Part shown: positions 37,173-45,884 of the stretch, piece by piece
Numbering within the stretch: the stretch's first letter is position 1
Layout of the letters: each line of letters begins with the position of its first letter
NCBI GenBank assembly: GCA_024636855.1
Contig: JAGXGG010000073.1
Location: forward strand, 1 to 63,136
Source of the DNA: Ignavibacteriota bacterium
Lineage (GTDB): Bacteria > Bacteroidota > Ignavibacteria > Kapaibacteriales > UBA2268
Direction of reading: 5' to 3'
DNA: 63,136 nt
Made by a program: the position numbers and the translations under genes
Notes under the pieces: model-generated
Seen by the model: only the letters and a program-made list of their open reading frames with translations
Told to the model about the DNA's origin: nothing
Database searches by the model: none

Positions 37173-37742
37173 ATGAAAAAATTAATAATCCTAGGATTAG
37201 TACTTATACTAACTACTAGTGTATTTGCAAAAGTAGAACACCAGGTAGATAAAAGTAAGAAAAATGTCGTAAAGTTTATATCTGATGCTCCTGTTGAAGA
37301 TTTTGAAGGAGTCACTAGCAGTATAGATGGATATATGCTTGGAGAAGTCGGAAACTTTGAGGGAACAGAGTTATACTTTGAGGTGCAATTGAATACTGTT
37401 GACACAGATATTGGACTCAGAAATAGACACATGAGAGAGAATTATCTTCACACTGATAAATATCCTTTAACAACGTATGAAGGCAAAATAATCGAATCTA
37501 AAAAAATAGATGATAAACACTATGAAGTAAAAGCAAAAGGTAAATTCGAAGTTCATGGGGTTTCCAAAGAGAAGATAATTGAAGCAGATATCTATGTATA
37601 TGACAATATATATCATGTAAAAACAAAATTTGTTGTAACATTGACAGATCATAAGATTGAAGTTCCTTCACTCATGCTTGTTAAAATTGATCCAGATATG
37701 GATTTGAGATTAGATTTTTTCTTGAAAGAGGTAACAAAGTAA
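37173..37742 (+). CDS. YceI family periplasmic protein
   Basis: 189 residues with a signal peptide. YceI beta-barrel features: NVVKFISDAPVEDFEGVTSSIDGYM, VDTDIGLRNRHMRENYLHTDKYPLTTYEG and KGKFEVHGVSKE. YceI proteins bind isoprenoid lipids such as polyprenyl chains in a lipocalin-like cavity. It lies 14 bp after the cytochrome-like gene and directly abuts the DUF5777 gene. Confidence 0.92.
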   Translation: MKKLIILGLVLILTTSVFAKVEHQVDKSKKNVVKFISDAPVEDFEGVTSSIDGYMLGEVGNFEGTELYFEVQLNTVDTDIGLRNRHMRENYLHTDKYPLTTYEGKIIESKKIDDKHYEVKAKGKFEVHGVSKEKIIEADIYVYDNIYHVKTKFVVTLTDHKIEVPSLMLVKIDPDMDLRLDFFLKEVTK

Positions 37743-38591
37743 ATGAAATATATTTCTACTTTATTAATAGCAATATTTATTCCTTCAATATTAGTTTCAC
37801 AGACGTGGCAAAGAAAAACAGAAGTAAAAGAACCACCATTACAATTATTTCAGAGTACTTATGCATATGCACTGCCGACTGCAGAAACTTTGAAACAAGG
37901 CGATTATCTTTATGGGATTTCTCATAGGTTTACTGTACCTGTATCTTCCGGATTTGAACAACTTTTCGGAATAGATGGCCCAGTTACAAATATGATGAAC
38001 TTGGGATATGGTCTGACTGATGATATTTTCTTGAACCTTGGTAGAAGTAATAGAGAATCACAATGGTGGTTCGAGACAAAGTATAAAGCAATAGAAATTA
38101 GGAATGAAACATTACCAATTTTAGTTAGCTTTTTGGGTGGAGTAGCATACTCAAGCAGACCTAACTTAGTAGGGGGGCAAAAAATAGAAGCAGGAAGAGA
38201 TTGGCATTTTTACGGCGTTGCTATTGTTAACACTATAATAGAAAAAAAGTTAGGCCTAGGAATAACACCCACGTTCTCTTATAACTCTCACTTACAATGT
38301 CCAGAAGTTGAGAACAGTGTTACACTAGGAGCTTATGCTGAATATTTTATTGATGATATGTATAGTATTCTAATAGAAACAAACCCAACTATAACTGGCT
38401 GGCGAAATCAATATGATTCCTATACTGTAGGATTCACTATGAATACAGGTGGTCATTTCTTCAAATTCTCAGTATCTAATAATACTGCTATCAATATACA
38501 GCAGTTCAATACTGGTGCCCAAAGCGCATTTTTAGGTAGTGGTGATAATAATAATTTACATTTCGGTTTTCAGATAACAAGAAATCTTTAA
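37743..38591 (+). CDS. DUF5777 family outer-membrane beta-barrel protein
   Basis: 282 residues with a signal peptide. YAYALPTAETLKQGDYLYGISHRFTVPVSSGFEQLFGIDGP is typical of DUF5777, as are the NLGYGLTDDIFLNLGRS and RDWHFYGVAIVNT segments; the C-terminus HFGFQITRNL is a closing strand. Function unknown; the family often follows YceI and a cytochrome-like lipoprotein. ATG overlaps no stop: it begins the base after the YceI stop. A terminator follows. Confidence 0.85.
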   Translation: MKYISTLLIAIFIPSILVSQTWQRKTEVKEPPLQLFQSTYAYALPTAETLKQGDYLYGISHRFTVPVSSGFEQLFGIDGPVTNMMNLGYGLTDDIFLNLGRSNRESQWWFETKYKAIEIRNETLPILVSFLGGVAYSSRPNLVGGQKIEAGRDWHFYGVAIVNTIIEKKLGLGITPTFSYNSHLQCPEVENSVTLGAYAEYFIDDMYSILIETNPTITGWRNQYDSYTVGFTMNTGGHFFKFSVSNNTAINIQQFNTGAQSAFLGSGDNNNLHFGFQITRNL

Positions 38592-38615
38592 AAACTCTAT
38601 CCTATTGTAAATCAG

Positions 38616-38647
38616 AAGTCTATTGCCATTCGCATTAGACTTTTTTC
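38616..38647 (+). terminator. Terminator of the cytochrome–YceI–DUF5777 operon
   Basis: Stem AAGTCTA / TAGACTT (38616-38622 with 38636-38642) around a 13-base loop, then a T run. Moderate strength because of the long loop. Confidence 0.65.
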
Positions 38648-38760
38648 TTGCCCAAACTATATTTAAGATTTAAAGATACCTTTATCTTTATTTCTATTTA
38701 GGAATTATTTAACTTTGTCTAAGATATTAATCAAAAGTGAATTTTTAATTAGAGAAAGCA

Positions 38761-38985
38761 ATAATAAATCCTAATACTGCTGTCTTAACAGAAAAAGGTC
38801 TCGCTAGTGAAATTGATTTAGTATTAACTCATACTATTGCAAGTAACATTAAACTGCAATTGGGTTACTCTTATTTAATTCCAACGGATGCATTAAAAAT
38901 TGTTCAAGGTAGACCAAATGGTGATAATTCACAATGGTAATAAGCAATGTTAAGAGTACCCCCAGAGTTATTCTCTTCTAACTAA
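38761..38985 (+). pseudogene. Remnant of an outer-membrane beta-barrel (alginate-export-like) gene, copy 1
   Basis: A 59-codon open stretch without an ATG reads LTEKGLASEIDLVLTHTIA, KLQLGYSYLIPTDALKIV and GRPNGDNSQW, then meets TAATAA; the same frame continues AMLRVPPELFSSN to a third stop at 38985. The pattern of alternating strands ending in an aromatic closing strand resembles the C-terminus of alginate-export-type porins. A stop 15 bp upstream shows the 5' part of the gene is gone. Copy 2 at 45599 has the same frame and the same stops. Confidence 0.75.
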
Positions 38986-39046
38986 CATTGTTCTTAAATA
39001 GCTAAATTCTTAGAAAAGAGGGCATTAAATGTCTGTTTTTTTTTAT
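38857..39046 (+). repeat. Long direct repeat, left copy
   Basis: 190 bp matching 45695-45884 without gaps and with about six differences, all transitions. It spans the end of the beta-barrel remnant and ends in a nine-base T run. The 96 bp immediately upstream also match, but far less well at the nucleotide level. Confidence 0.92.
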
Positions 39047-39062
39047 TTTAATGTAACTTTTC

Positions 39063-39070
39063 TTATTTTG
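39063..39070 (+). promoter_or_regulatory. Putative promoter box (TTATTTTG) of lectin gene 1
   Basis: One mismatch to TAnnTTTG, 63 bp before the ATG, within the phrase AACTTTTCTTAT that also precedes lectin gene 2. Weak evidence. Confidence 0.3.
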
Positions 39071-39133
39071 ATTTGTCACTTAAATTATAACTTATGGAAT
39101 AAACAACTAATTTTATGTTTAGGGGTAAACATT

Positions 39134-42100
39134 ATGAAAAAATTTATTTTGATCTTATTATTAAATTCTCTTCTTACTATTAGTTTGGCGGCACAGTTCA
39201 AAGTTGCACAAAGTAATTCAAATAATTATAGCTTTAACACTAAAGAAAACGCTCATCAACTAACTGATGGTTCAAATAGAATGCAAGCCACAGCTATTTG
39301 GAATGATATCTCTGTACCAGGATTTGAACAAATTGACTTGAACGTAAATTTCCTAGTAGAAGCTGAATATTATTTAGGGTATAAGGATAAAGAAGGGGCT
39401 GATGGAATTGCCTTCGTATTGCAATCAGCAGGTGATGATAAACTCGGTAGTTTAGGTGTAGGTATGGGATTCGCAGCGAACCCATATGATCGTAATAAGA
39501 AAGTCGCTCCTTCCTTAGGTATAGAGTTGGATACATGGTATAATCATCCTGGTTCTCCACCCGCCGTTGATACTAATCCAGAAGATCACTTCGGATATAT
39601 TGTAGATGGAAATTTGATGGATAGAGTAGGCTTAGATTTAGACGCAAAGGAAGATTTGTATGAAGGTCCATTAAATATTGAAGATAGTACGTTTCATTGT
39701 GTCAAATTCTTTTGGAACAGTAAAACTAAAGAGTTAACAAGTTACTTAGATGGACAATTAAGAAAAACTGAAGTTTTCAATGGAATTAATACTAGTACAT
39801 TGACGGCAATCATACAAACTGATCTTGTGTATTGGGGCTTTACAACTGGAACTGCTACTAGAGATAATATCCATATGGTTAGATTTGATGATATAACTAG
39901 AGATAATGAGGCCTGTTTTGTTGAGATATATAAAGAATCAGCATATATAGCTACAAACCCTAATTGTGGCTTCGAAGAAATTACAGTTTGTAAGAATAGC
40001 GATGAAAGTCAGGTTAATCTAGGTTTATCTACAACGAAACTTCCAATTGATAATATTATTTGGAAATCTATAAAAAATAAAACTTTTATTAATCCAATTA
40101 GTGCAACAAAAGATAGAGTTAATCTGAAAATGAGCGATAATGACATTATCGAAGTGACTGTTTATTATTCTAATGGCTGTATAGCTAAGGACGAATTTAT
40201 TATAAATACAAAGAATATCGAAATCGTAAAAAAAGTAGACACGTTGAGGTTATGTTCATCAGATAATGTAATTATTGATTTTGATTTGAAAATAGATGGG
40301 GAAATAGTTGATAATTACAATGATGTCAAATGGTATTGGTCAAATAGAGAATATTTAGTAAATCAAGGTAAATTAACAGATAAAGAACAAATTTATTTAG
40401 ACAATAGAACTACAGATACACTAACTTTCGAAGTTACTGCTGGAATTACTGATGATTTGATGAATATATGTACTGATACAAAAACTGTAACAGTAATTAT
40501 AGCTAGCTATTATTTTAAAGAGAAAATAACTTATTCTCCTTGTGCTGATACAGCATATATTCAATTTGAAGTTTATGAAGATGCAGCACTCACTATTCCT
40601 TTATCAAAAGAAAAGATCAAAAAAATGAGTTGGGTTTCACCTAAATCCCAAAATGATTTTATAAACGGTATCATACCAGATGGAATGGATGCAACCGTAG
40701 TAACTGAAGGCAAATACGACATAAAATTTGAACTAAAAAATGGTTGCTTTATTAGCAAATCAGTTTTTGCTGACTTTTCTAAAGATAATTTGAATTTACT
40801 ACCTTCGAAAATTGAACTTTGCTTAAATGATAGTGTTTCAGTAACTTCTAAAGTAAATGCTTCAAAATATCTATGGTCAACTGGAGAAACTACTAAAGCA
40901 ATTACTATTAAGGAAGAAGGTAAGTATTTTCTTGAAATCGAGACGTTTGCTGGTTGCAAATACTCAGATACACTTGAAGTAATAAAATTACCAGAGATAG
41001 AGTTTAATATAATAGGTGATTCAACGATATGTACAAATGGAGATTTCGTAACACTAAAATCGGATAAGAGTTTCGAAAGATATCTCTGGTCAACTGGTAG
41101 CACAGCTACTAATATAAAAGTAAATACACCTGGAGTTTATTGGTTAAAAGTTACGAATGAGAGTGGATGTACTGCTTACGATAGTATAAATGTAGTTTCT
41201 TTTGATTCACTATTTGTTAGAATAATTGGCAAAGGTGGTTGCAATATGGATTCAGTATTATTGAGCTACGAAACAAACTCCAAAGATTATACTTTAAAAT
41301 GGTCTAATGGAAGTATCTCAGATTCTATTTGGGTAAATACTCCTGCCATATATTCTGTTGAAATAATAGATAATATTTCTGGTTGTACAAGAAAAGCATC
41401 ACAAAATGTTGAAATAACAAATGGATTCTACCCAGAATTAATGGGTGAAATGAGTATATGCGAAGGTACGGAAACTGAACTTGAAGTAATTGGTTGTTTG
41501 GATTGTAAGTATCAATGGTCAGAAGGTGGCGTACAATCGAAATCTACATTTGATAGCAATTCAAATGGTTATGTAGTTGTATCCAAATCACTTAATTGTT
41601 TAGATACTTTGTACTATGATATAAAAGTCGAAGCTCTCCCAGCTCCTAAAATACAAGGTATTAAGAAAGTGTGTTTACCATACAGCACACTACTTTATTT
41701 AAATGATGATTATAAGTCCGTCACCTGGTCAAATGGACAAAATACAAAAAGCATAGAGGCAAAAGAAAGTGGTGAATATTCAGTAATTGTTGAAACCGAG
41801 CTCGGTTGTTTAGGATATGATACAGTGTATGTTGAAGCAATAGATATAATAAATGAAATTGATTATAAGGACACAGTTGATTTTGGGAAGGTCTATTGGA
41901 ATAATGATGTCAATTTCAAAGTTGTTTTAAAATATGATGATTTTAAATCTGTTCATCTAACTTCATATTATAATGGGGCTCTAAATAATTTTGAAATTAA
42001 TAATTATAAAGAACTAGATTTCATAATTAGACCTAATGAGATTGGAGAATATATTGATAGTATAGAATTCGTTGTAGAAGAACCTTGTGTAGATACTTTC

Positions 42101-42745
42101 TATATATATATTGTCGGAGCTGTCTATACTAAAGTTGTTTTAGAATTACCAAAAATAATTGCTTATCCTGGAGACTTTTCCAATATACCTATAAAGTTGT
42201 ATAGTAATATAAATATTAAAGATAGTTATAATTTCGATATGAACTACGAAAGTGAAATAGTTTATTTTAAGGGTAAATATAACCCTTTGGGTTTCAACAA
42301 AGCTTTGAATTTGAATGCGGCTGAACAAATTATTGAAAATCCTGTTGGTACTGTTCTATTAACTGATTTAGCTGAAAAGCCACTTACAGTAGATACATTG
42401 TTATGGGATAATAAGTATATTGAGAGTGAAATCATTAATGGCTGGATTAGATTAGACACTATATGCACTCACGAATATAGAGTTGTAAATATAGATTATG
42501 ATAATATTTCTACATTCTATGATTTAAGTAAAGATAGGTTAATAATTCAAAAGGTTGGTATTTCAGAAAATTCTATCATAGATGTTATTATAACTGATTT
42601 GAATGGAGTAACAGTATATAAAGAGAATACTACAATTACTGATATTGAAGAATTTGATTTATCAAAATTTGTAGCAGGTGTTTATTTTGTAAGAATAGAA
42701 ATGAATGGATTCAGCAATCTTTATAAATTTGTAAAGGTTTATTAA
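39134..42745 (+). CDS. L-type (legume-like) lectin-domain secreted protein with T9SS sorting domain, paralogue 1
   Basis: 1,204 residues from the ATG at 39134, which gives an ideal signal peptide MKKFILILLLNSLLTISLAA; the frame is open 105 bp further up, but that part covers the repeat tail and is not expected to be coding. The lectin domain (about 21-270) has ADGIAFVLQSAGDDKLGSLG, PSLGIELDTWYN and YWGFTTGTATRDN. Several Ig-like repeats follow with recurring YLWSTGETTK / YLWSTGSTAT phrases. The end (EEFDLSKFVAGVYFVRIEMNG) is a sorting domain. Likely a surface glycan-binding protein. Confidence 0.88.
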   Translation: MKKFILILLLNSLLTISLAAQFKVAQSNSNNYSFNTKENAHQLTDGSNRMQATAIWNDISVPGFEQIDLNVNFLVEAEYYLGYKDKEGADGIAFVLQSAGDDKLGSLGVGMGFAANPYDRNKKVAPSLGIELDTWYNHPGSPPAVDTNPEDHFGYIVDGNLMDRVGLDLDAKEDLYEGPLNIEDSTFHCVKFFWNSKTKELTSYLDGQLRKTEVFNGINTSTLTAIIQTDLVYWGFTTGTATRDNIHMVRFDDITRDNEACFVEIYKESAYIATNPNCGFEEITVCKNSDESQVNLGLSTTKLPIDNIIWKSIKNKTFINPISATKDRVNLKMSDNDIIEVTVYYSNGCIAKDEFIINTKNIEIVKKVDTLRLCSSDNVIIDFDLKIDGEIVDNYNDVKWYWSNREYLVNQGKLTDKEQIYLDNRTTDTLTFEVTAGITDDLMNICTDTKTVTVIIASYYFKEKITYSPCADTAYIQFEVYEDAALTIPLSKEKIKKMSWVSPKSQNDFINGIIPDGMDATVVTEGKYDIKFELKNGCFISKSVFADFSKDNLNLLPSKIELCLNDSVSVTSKVNASKYLWSTGETTKAITIKEEGKYFLEIETFAGCKYSDTLEVIKLPEIEFNIIGDSTICTNGDFVTLKSDKSFERYLWSTGSTATNIKVNTPGVYWLKVTNESGCTAYDSINVVSFDSLFVRIIGKGGCNMDSVLLSYETNSKDYTLKWSNGSISDSIWVNTPAIYSVEIIDNISGCTRKASQNVEITNGFYPELMGEMSICEGTETELEVIGCLDCKYQWSEGGVQSKSTFDSNSNGYVVVSKSLNCLDTLYYDIKVEALPAPKIQGIKKVCLPYSTLLYLNDDYKSVTWSNGQNTKSIEAKESGEYSVIVETELGCLGYDTVYVEAIDIINEIDYKDTVDFGKVYWNNDVNFKVVLKYDDFKSVHLTSYYNGALNNFEINNYKELDFIIRPNEIGEYIDSIEFVVEEPCVDTFYIYIVGAVYTKVVLELPKIIAYPGDFSNIPIKLYSNINIKDSYNFDMNYESEIVYFKGKYNPLGFNKALNLNAAEQIIENPVGTVLLTDLAEKPLTVDTLLWDNKYIESEIINGWIRLDTICTHEYRVVNIDYDNISTFYDLSKDRLIIQKVGISENSIIDVIITDLNGVTVYKENTTITDIEEFDLSKFVAGVYFVRIEMNGFSNLYKFVKVY

Positions 42746-42770
42746 TACTGTTGAATTAATCAAAAGTAAA

Positions 42771-42798
42771 AGCAGACATTAATTGTCTGCTTTTTTTT
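42771..42798 (+). terminator. Terminator between the two lectin genes
   Basis: A strong stem AGCAGACA / TGTCTGCT around TTAAT, followed by a long T run that also contains the TTG assigned to the next promoter. Confidence 0.88.
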
Positions 42799-42827
42799 GA
42801 ATTGAACTTTTCTTATATTTATTTTTG
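42797..42827 (+). promoter_or_regulatory. Bacteroidota-type promoter of lectin gene 2
   Basis: TTG (42797-42799), a 20-bp spacer and TATTTTTG (42820-42827): the best -33/-7 pair in the window. The -33 element overlaps the terminator T run of the upstream gene. Start codon 69 bp downstream. Confidence 0.5.
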
Positions 42828-42896
42828 TATTAGAATAAAGCTAAATAAACTATTTTGTTTAGTTTAATCGTAATTTAAATTTTCAGGGTACTTGAA

Positions 42897-45599
42897 ATGA
42901 AGAAATATTTAACTATTTTTATATTCAATTTTATATTTACGTTAAGTTTAACAGCCCAATTTAAAGTTGTTCAAAGTAACCCTAACAACTATTCATACGA
43001 CCCAATTACAAAGATTCATAAGTTAACAGACGGTACTAATCGTATGCAGGCGACTGTAATCTGGAATGATATGAACTTCCCAGGTTATGAAAAAATTAAT
43101 TTACAAGAAGACTTTATAATTGAAGCTGAAATGTATTTTGGCTTCAAAGACAAAGAAGGTGCTGATGGTATAGCGTTAGTGTTACAAACTCAAGGTGACA
43201 ACGCAATAGGTAGCCTAGGAGTGGGTATGGGTTTTGCAATGAATCCATATGATGGTAACAAACGAGTTTATCCTTCATTTGGGGTAGAAATTGATACATG
43301 GTATAATTATGCAGGTTCTCCTCCACCTGTGGACAGAGTTAATGCAGATCACATTTCTTATGTTATTAATGGCGATATGTATGATTTACTTGGTAATGAT
43401 GAATTTGCAAAATATGATTATAATGAAAAAACACATAAAGATATTGAGGACGGTAAGTTTCATTGTGTAAAATATCATTGGGATTCTGAATTGGAGATAT
43501 TATCCGTGTATTTTGACGGCCAGCTAAGAAAATCTGATAATCTTCAAGATGGTTTAAAGATGAAATTATCTCAGTTACTGAAATCAAATGAAGTTTGGTG
43601 GGGGTTTGCAACAGGGACAGCTACTAGAGACAATGTTCACATGCTTATTTTTAAAAATATATTACGTGGAGACGAAGCCACAATTACAAATGTTAATACA
43701 AATACAAGCACCCTAATTGGTGAATTTTGTGAAAAAACAATCTCTCCATGTGATAATAATATCGAATTTAGTTTAGATGAGACGGGTTTACAAATTGTCG
43801 ATACTAAATGGGAATTAGTTCCGCCAATTTATGATAAGGTTATTTTCTCAAATAATAATAAAAGCATAAGTGATGTAATAAGTGAAGACAAAAAATATAT
43901 AGTAGAAGTAACTTATTCTGATGGTTCTAAAGCAAAAGATTCTATTTTTGCTAAATATTTAAACTTAGAAGTCATGATACCAGACACTTTGTACCTATGT
44001 CAAAATTCAACTTCAAAAATCACTGGTCAATTATTTGTAAATGGAGAGCTGGAAAACAATAATAATAAGATATTATGGAATTGGAGACCGTTGGGTTTAT
44101 TCAATAAGATTGAAGATAATATTGCTTATTTAAAATCTCAAATTCCAGATACAACTATTTCTTGTGATATAGTCTATCAAGTATCCGATTCAGTAACAAA
44201 ATGTGTGTTAAGTAAACAAGTTGTACTAGTTAACAGTACTCAAGATTTCGAATTAGCAATAGATTCTCTACCGTGTATGAATGAGAAAACAGTTAGTATA
44301 GTTGGTTTAGACGGAAACCAAATAAATTTGAATCAGATTAAAACTATATTGTGGAAGTTAAATGATAAATTAATTGATTCAGAAAATCATATTTCTTTGG
44401 ATTCTGTTGTAGTTGACGATATCGGTCTATTAGAAATTACTATAGAAACACATAGTGGATGCATTTATAATATCAGTAAATATATTTATAACTCTTCTAA
44501 AAATAACAATCAAAAAATATTACCTAAAATTAGAACTGATTATTGTACTAATGATACATTAGTATTAAGCCCAATTAGAGAATTTGATTATTACTTATGG
44601 AATAACACTATTGAATCAAAAGACTTAATAATAACACTACAGGGACTTTATTATTTATATGCAATTGATTCTACAACAGGTTGTACATTCAGAGATACAA
44701 TTAATATTAGTTTCCATGATTACCCAGATTATGTTGTTGATGATTATAATATCTTAATTTGTAAAGGAGAAACTAAGCAAATAGATCTAAAAACTAACAG
44801 TAATAATATTGTGCGTTGGTTTGACGAGTTAGGTAATTTATTATCTGAAGAACAAGTACTATTAGTTTCAGAGCCTTCTAAAGTATATGCTGAAATAGAG
44901 AATGAATTTGGGTGTAAAGTGACAACAGAATTAATAAGTATAGAGAGTTCAAGTACAAATAATATCTATGAATTATCTAATATTTATGGTGGAAATGAGG
45001 TTTATTTTGAAGGAATAAAAAGAAATAGATTATATGGAAAAGAGATACTAATTAAAAACTTAATTGATTCTTCATATACTATTCAATTATTAGAATTGGA
45101 ATCAAAAATTGATTTTTCAATACCTAGTTCACAGTTTCCAATTCAACTTACACCATATAGTATCAACACCATTTCAGTTTTTTTATACTCAAGAAATAAT
45201 GAGTCTAAACAAGATGTTATATATAATGATAACGAATGTAAATCTGAACTAATTAGACTAAAAGCCGAATTTGAACAAGAGACTTATAAGTTCGTAGATA
45301 AATGTGGTATGACTTGGTATATTGATGAAGCAAATAGTATTAATTTGAACGAACCTTTCCCAAATCCAGCTAAAGATTGGATTAACATTAGCTATAATTC
45401 TGATCAAGATATTGATATTTCTTCATTAATTAAAGTCTCATTGATGGATCAATTTGGAAATAAATTGAATTCAAAACCTTTAATATCTAAAAATTTAATT
45501 GAGATAGATTTATCTTCTGACTTGAGTTCAGGTGTTTACTTTGTGAAATTAGAATATTTGAATAATGTTAAATTATTCAAATTTACAAAGTTGAGATAA
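42897..45599 (+). CDS. L-type lectin-domain secreted protein with T9SS sorting domain, paralogue 2
   Basis: 900 residues, signal peptide then QFKVVQSNPNNYSYD, paralogous to the QFKVAQSNSNNYSFN start of the preceding gene. The lectin domain has ADGIALVLQTQGDNAIGSLG, PSFGVEIDTWYN and WWGFATGTATRDN. It is about 300 residues shorter because it has fewer Ig-like repeats. The end (EPFPNPAKDWINI... LSSGVYFVKLEYLN) is a sorting domain. Its stop codon (45597-45599) directly meets the second beta-barrel remnant. Confidence 0.88.
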   Translation: MKKYLTIFIFNFIFTLSLTAQFKVVQSNPNNYSYDPITKIHKLTDGTNRMQATVIWNDMNFPGYEKINLQEDFIIEAEMYFGFKDKEGADGIALVLQTQGDNAIGSLGVGMGFAMNPYDGNKRVYPSFGVEIDTWYNYAGSPPPVDRVNADHISYVINGDMYDLLGNDEFAKYDYNEKTHKDIEDGKFHCVKYHWDSELEILSVYFDGQLRKSDNLQDGLKMKLSQLLKSNEVWWGFATGTATRDNVHMLIFKNILRGDEATITNVNTNTSTLIGEFCEKTISPCDNNIEFSLDETGLQIVDTKWELVPPIYDKVIFSNNNKSISDVISEDKKYIVEVTYSDGSKAKDSIFAKYLNLEVMIPDTLYLCQNSTSKITGQLFVNGELENNNNKILWNWRPLGLFNKIEDNIAYLKSQIPDTTISCDIVYQVSDSVTKCVLSKQVVLVNSTQDFELAIDSLPCMNEKTVSIVGLDGNQINLNQIKTILWKLNDKLIDSENHISLDSVVVDDIGLLEITIETHSGCIYNISKYIYNSSKNNNQKILPKIRTDYCTNDTLVLSPIREFDYYLWNNTIESKDLIITLQGLYYLYAIDSTTGCTFRDTINISFHDYPDYVVDDYNILICKGETKQIDLKTNSNNIVRWFDELGNLLSEEQVLLVSEPSKVYAEIENEFGCKVTTELISIESSSTNNIYELSNIYGGNEVYFEGIKRNRLYGKEILIKNLIDSSYTIQLLELESKIDFSIPSSQFPIQLTPYSINTISVFLYSRNNESKQDVIYNDNECKSELIRLKAEFEQETYKFVDKCGMTWYIDEANSINLNEPFPNPAKDWINISYNSDQDIDISSLIKVSLMDQFGNKLNSKPLISKNLIEIDLSSDLSSGVYFVKLEYLNNVKLFKFTKLR

Positions 45600-45823
45600 T
45601 TATTGACCCAACAACTTCAGAATTAACAGAGAAAGGGCTTGCTAGCGAAATAGATCTAGTATTAACTCATACATTATCTGGCGATGTTAAATTCCAATTG
45701 GGTTACTCTTATTTAATTCCAGCGGATGCATTAAAAATTGTTCAAGGTAGACCAAATGGTGATAATTCACAATGGTAATAAGCAATGTTAAGAGTACCCC
45801 CAGAGTTATTCTCTTCTAATTAA
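45599..45823 (+). pseudogene. Remnant of an outer-membrane beta-barrel (alginate-export-like) gene, copy 2
   Basis: The same reading as copy 1: LTEKGLASEIDLVLTHTLSG, KFQLGYSYLIPADALKIV and GRPNGDNSQW, followed by TAATAA and AMLRVPPELFSSN. No start codon. It follows lectin gene 2 with no spacer and is in a different frame. In the first 96 bp the two remnants differ at many codons, yet the conserved residues are mostly kept by synonymous changes. Confidence 0.75.
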
Positions 45824-45884
45824 TATTGTTCTTAAATAGCTAAACTCTTAGAAAAGAAGGCATTAAATGTCTATTTTTTTTTAT
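45695..45884 (+). repeat. Long direct repeat, right copy
   Basis: Matches 38857-39046 at a constant offset of 6,838 bp, about 97% identical with no gaps. Ends in the same nine-base T run, which reaches the stop codon of the convergent gene. Confidence 0.92.

Larger units (their letters stand above)
38592..39133. other. 542-bp spacer: terminator, beta-barrel remnant, direct repeat, promoter
   Basis: No intact gene. The contents are the terminator of the DUF5777 operon, about 110 bp of unremarkable A+T-rich sequence, the beta-barrel remnant (38761-38985), the tail of the direct repeat ending in a T run at about 39046, and a TTATTTTG box for the lectin gene. Confidence 0.8.

Noticed and set aside
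39029-39133. N-terminal extension of lectin gene 1 (105 bp)
   Set aside because: It would place 35 residues before a perfect signal peptide and would code through the T run of the direct repeat; paralogue 2 has no such extension.
38857-45884. Composite transposon or insertion sequence
   Set aside because: No transposase gene, terminal inverted repeats or target-site duplication could be identified around the direct repeats.
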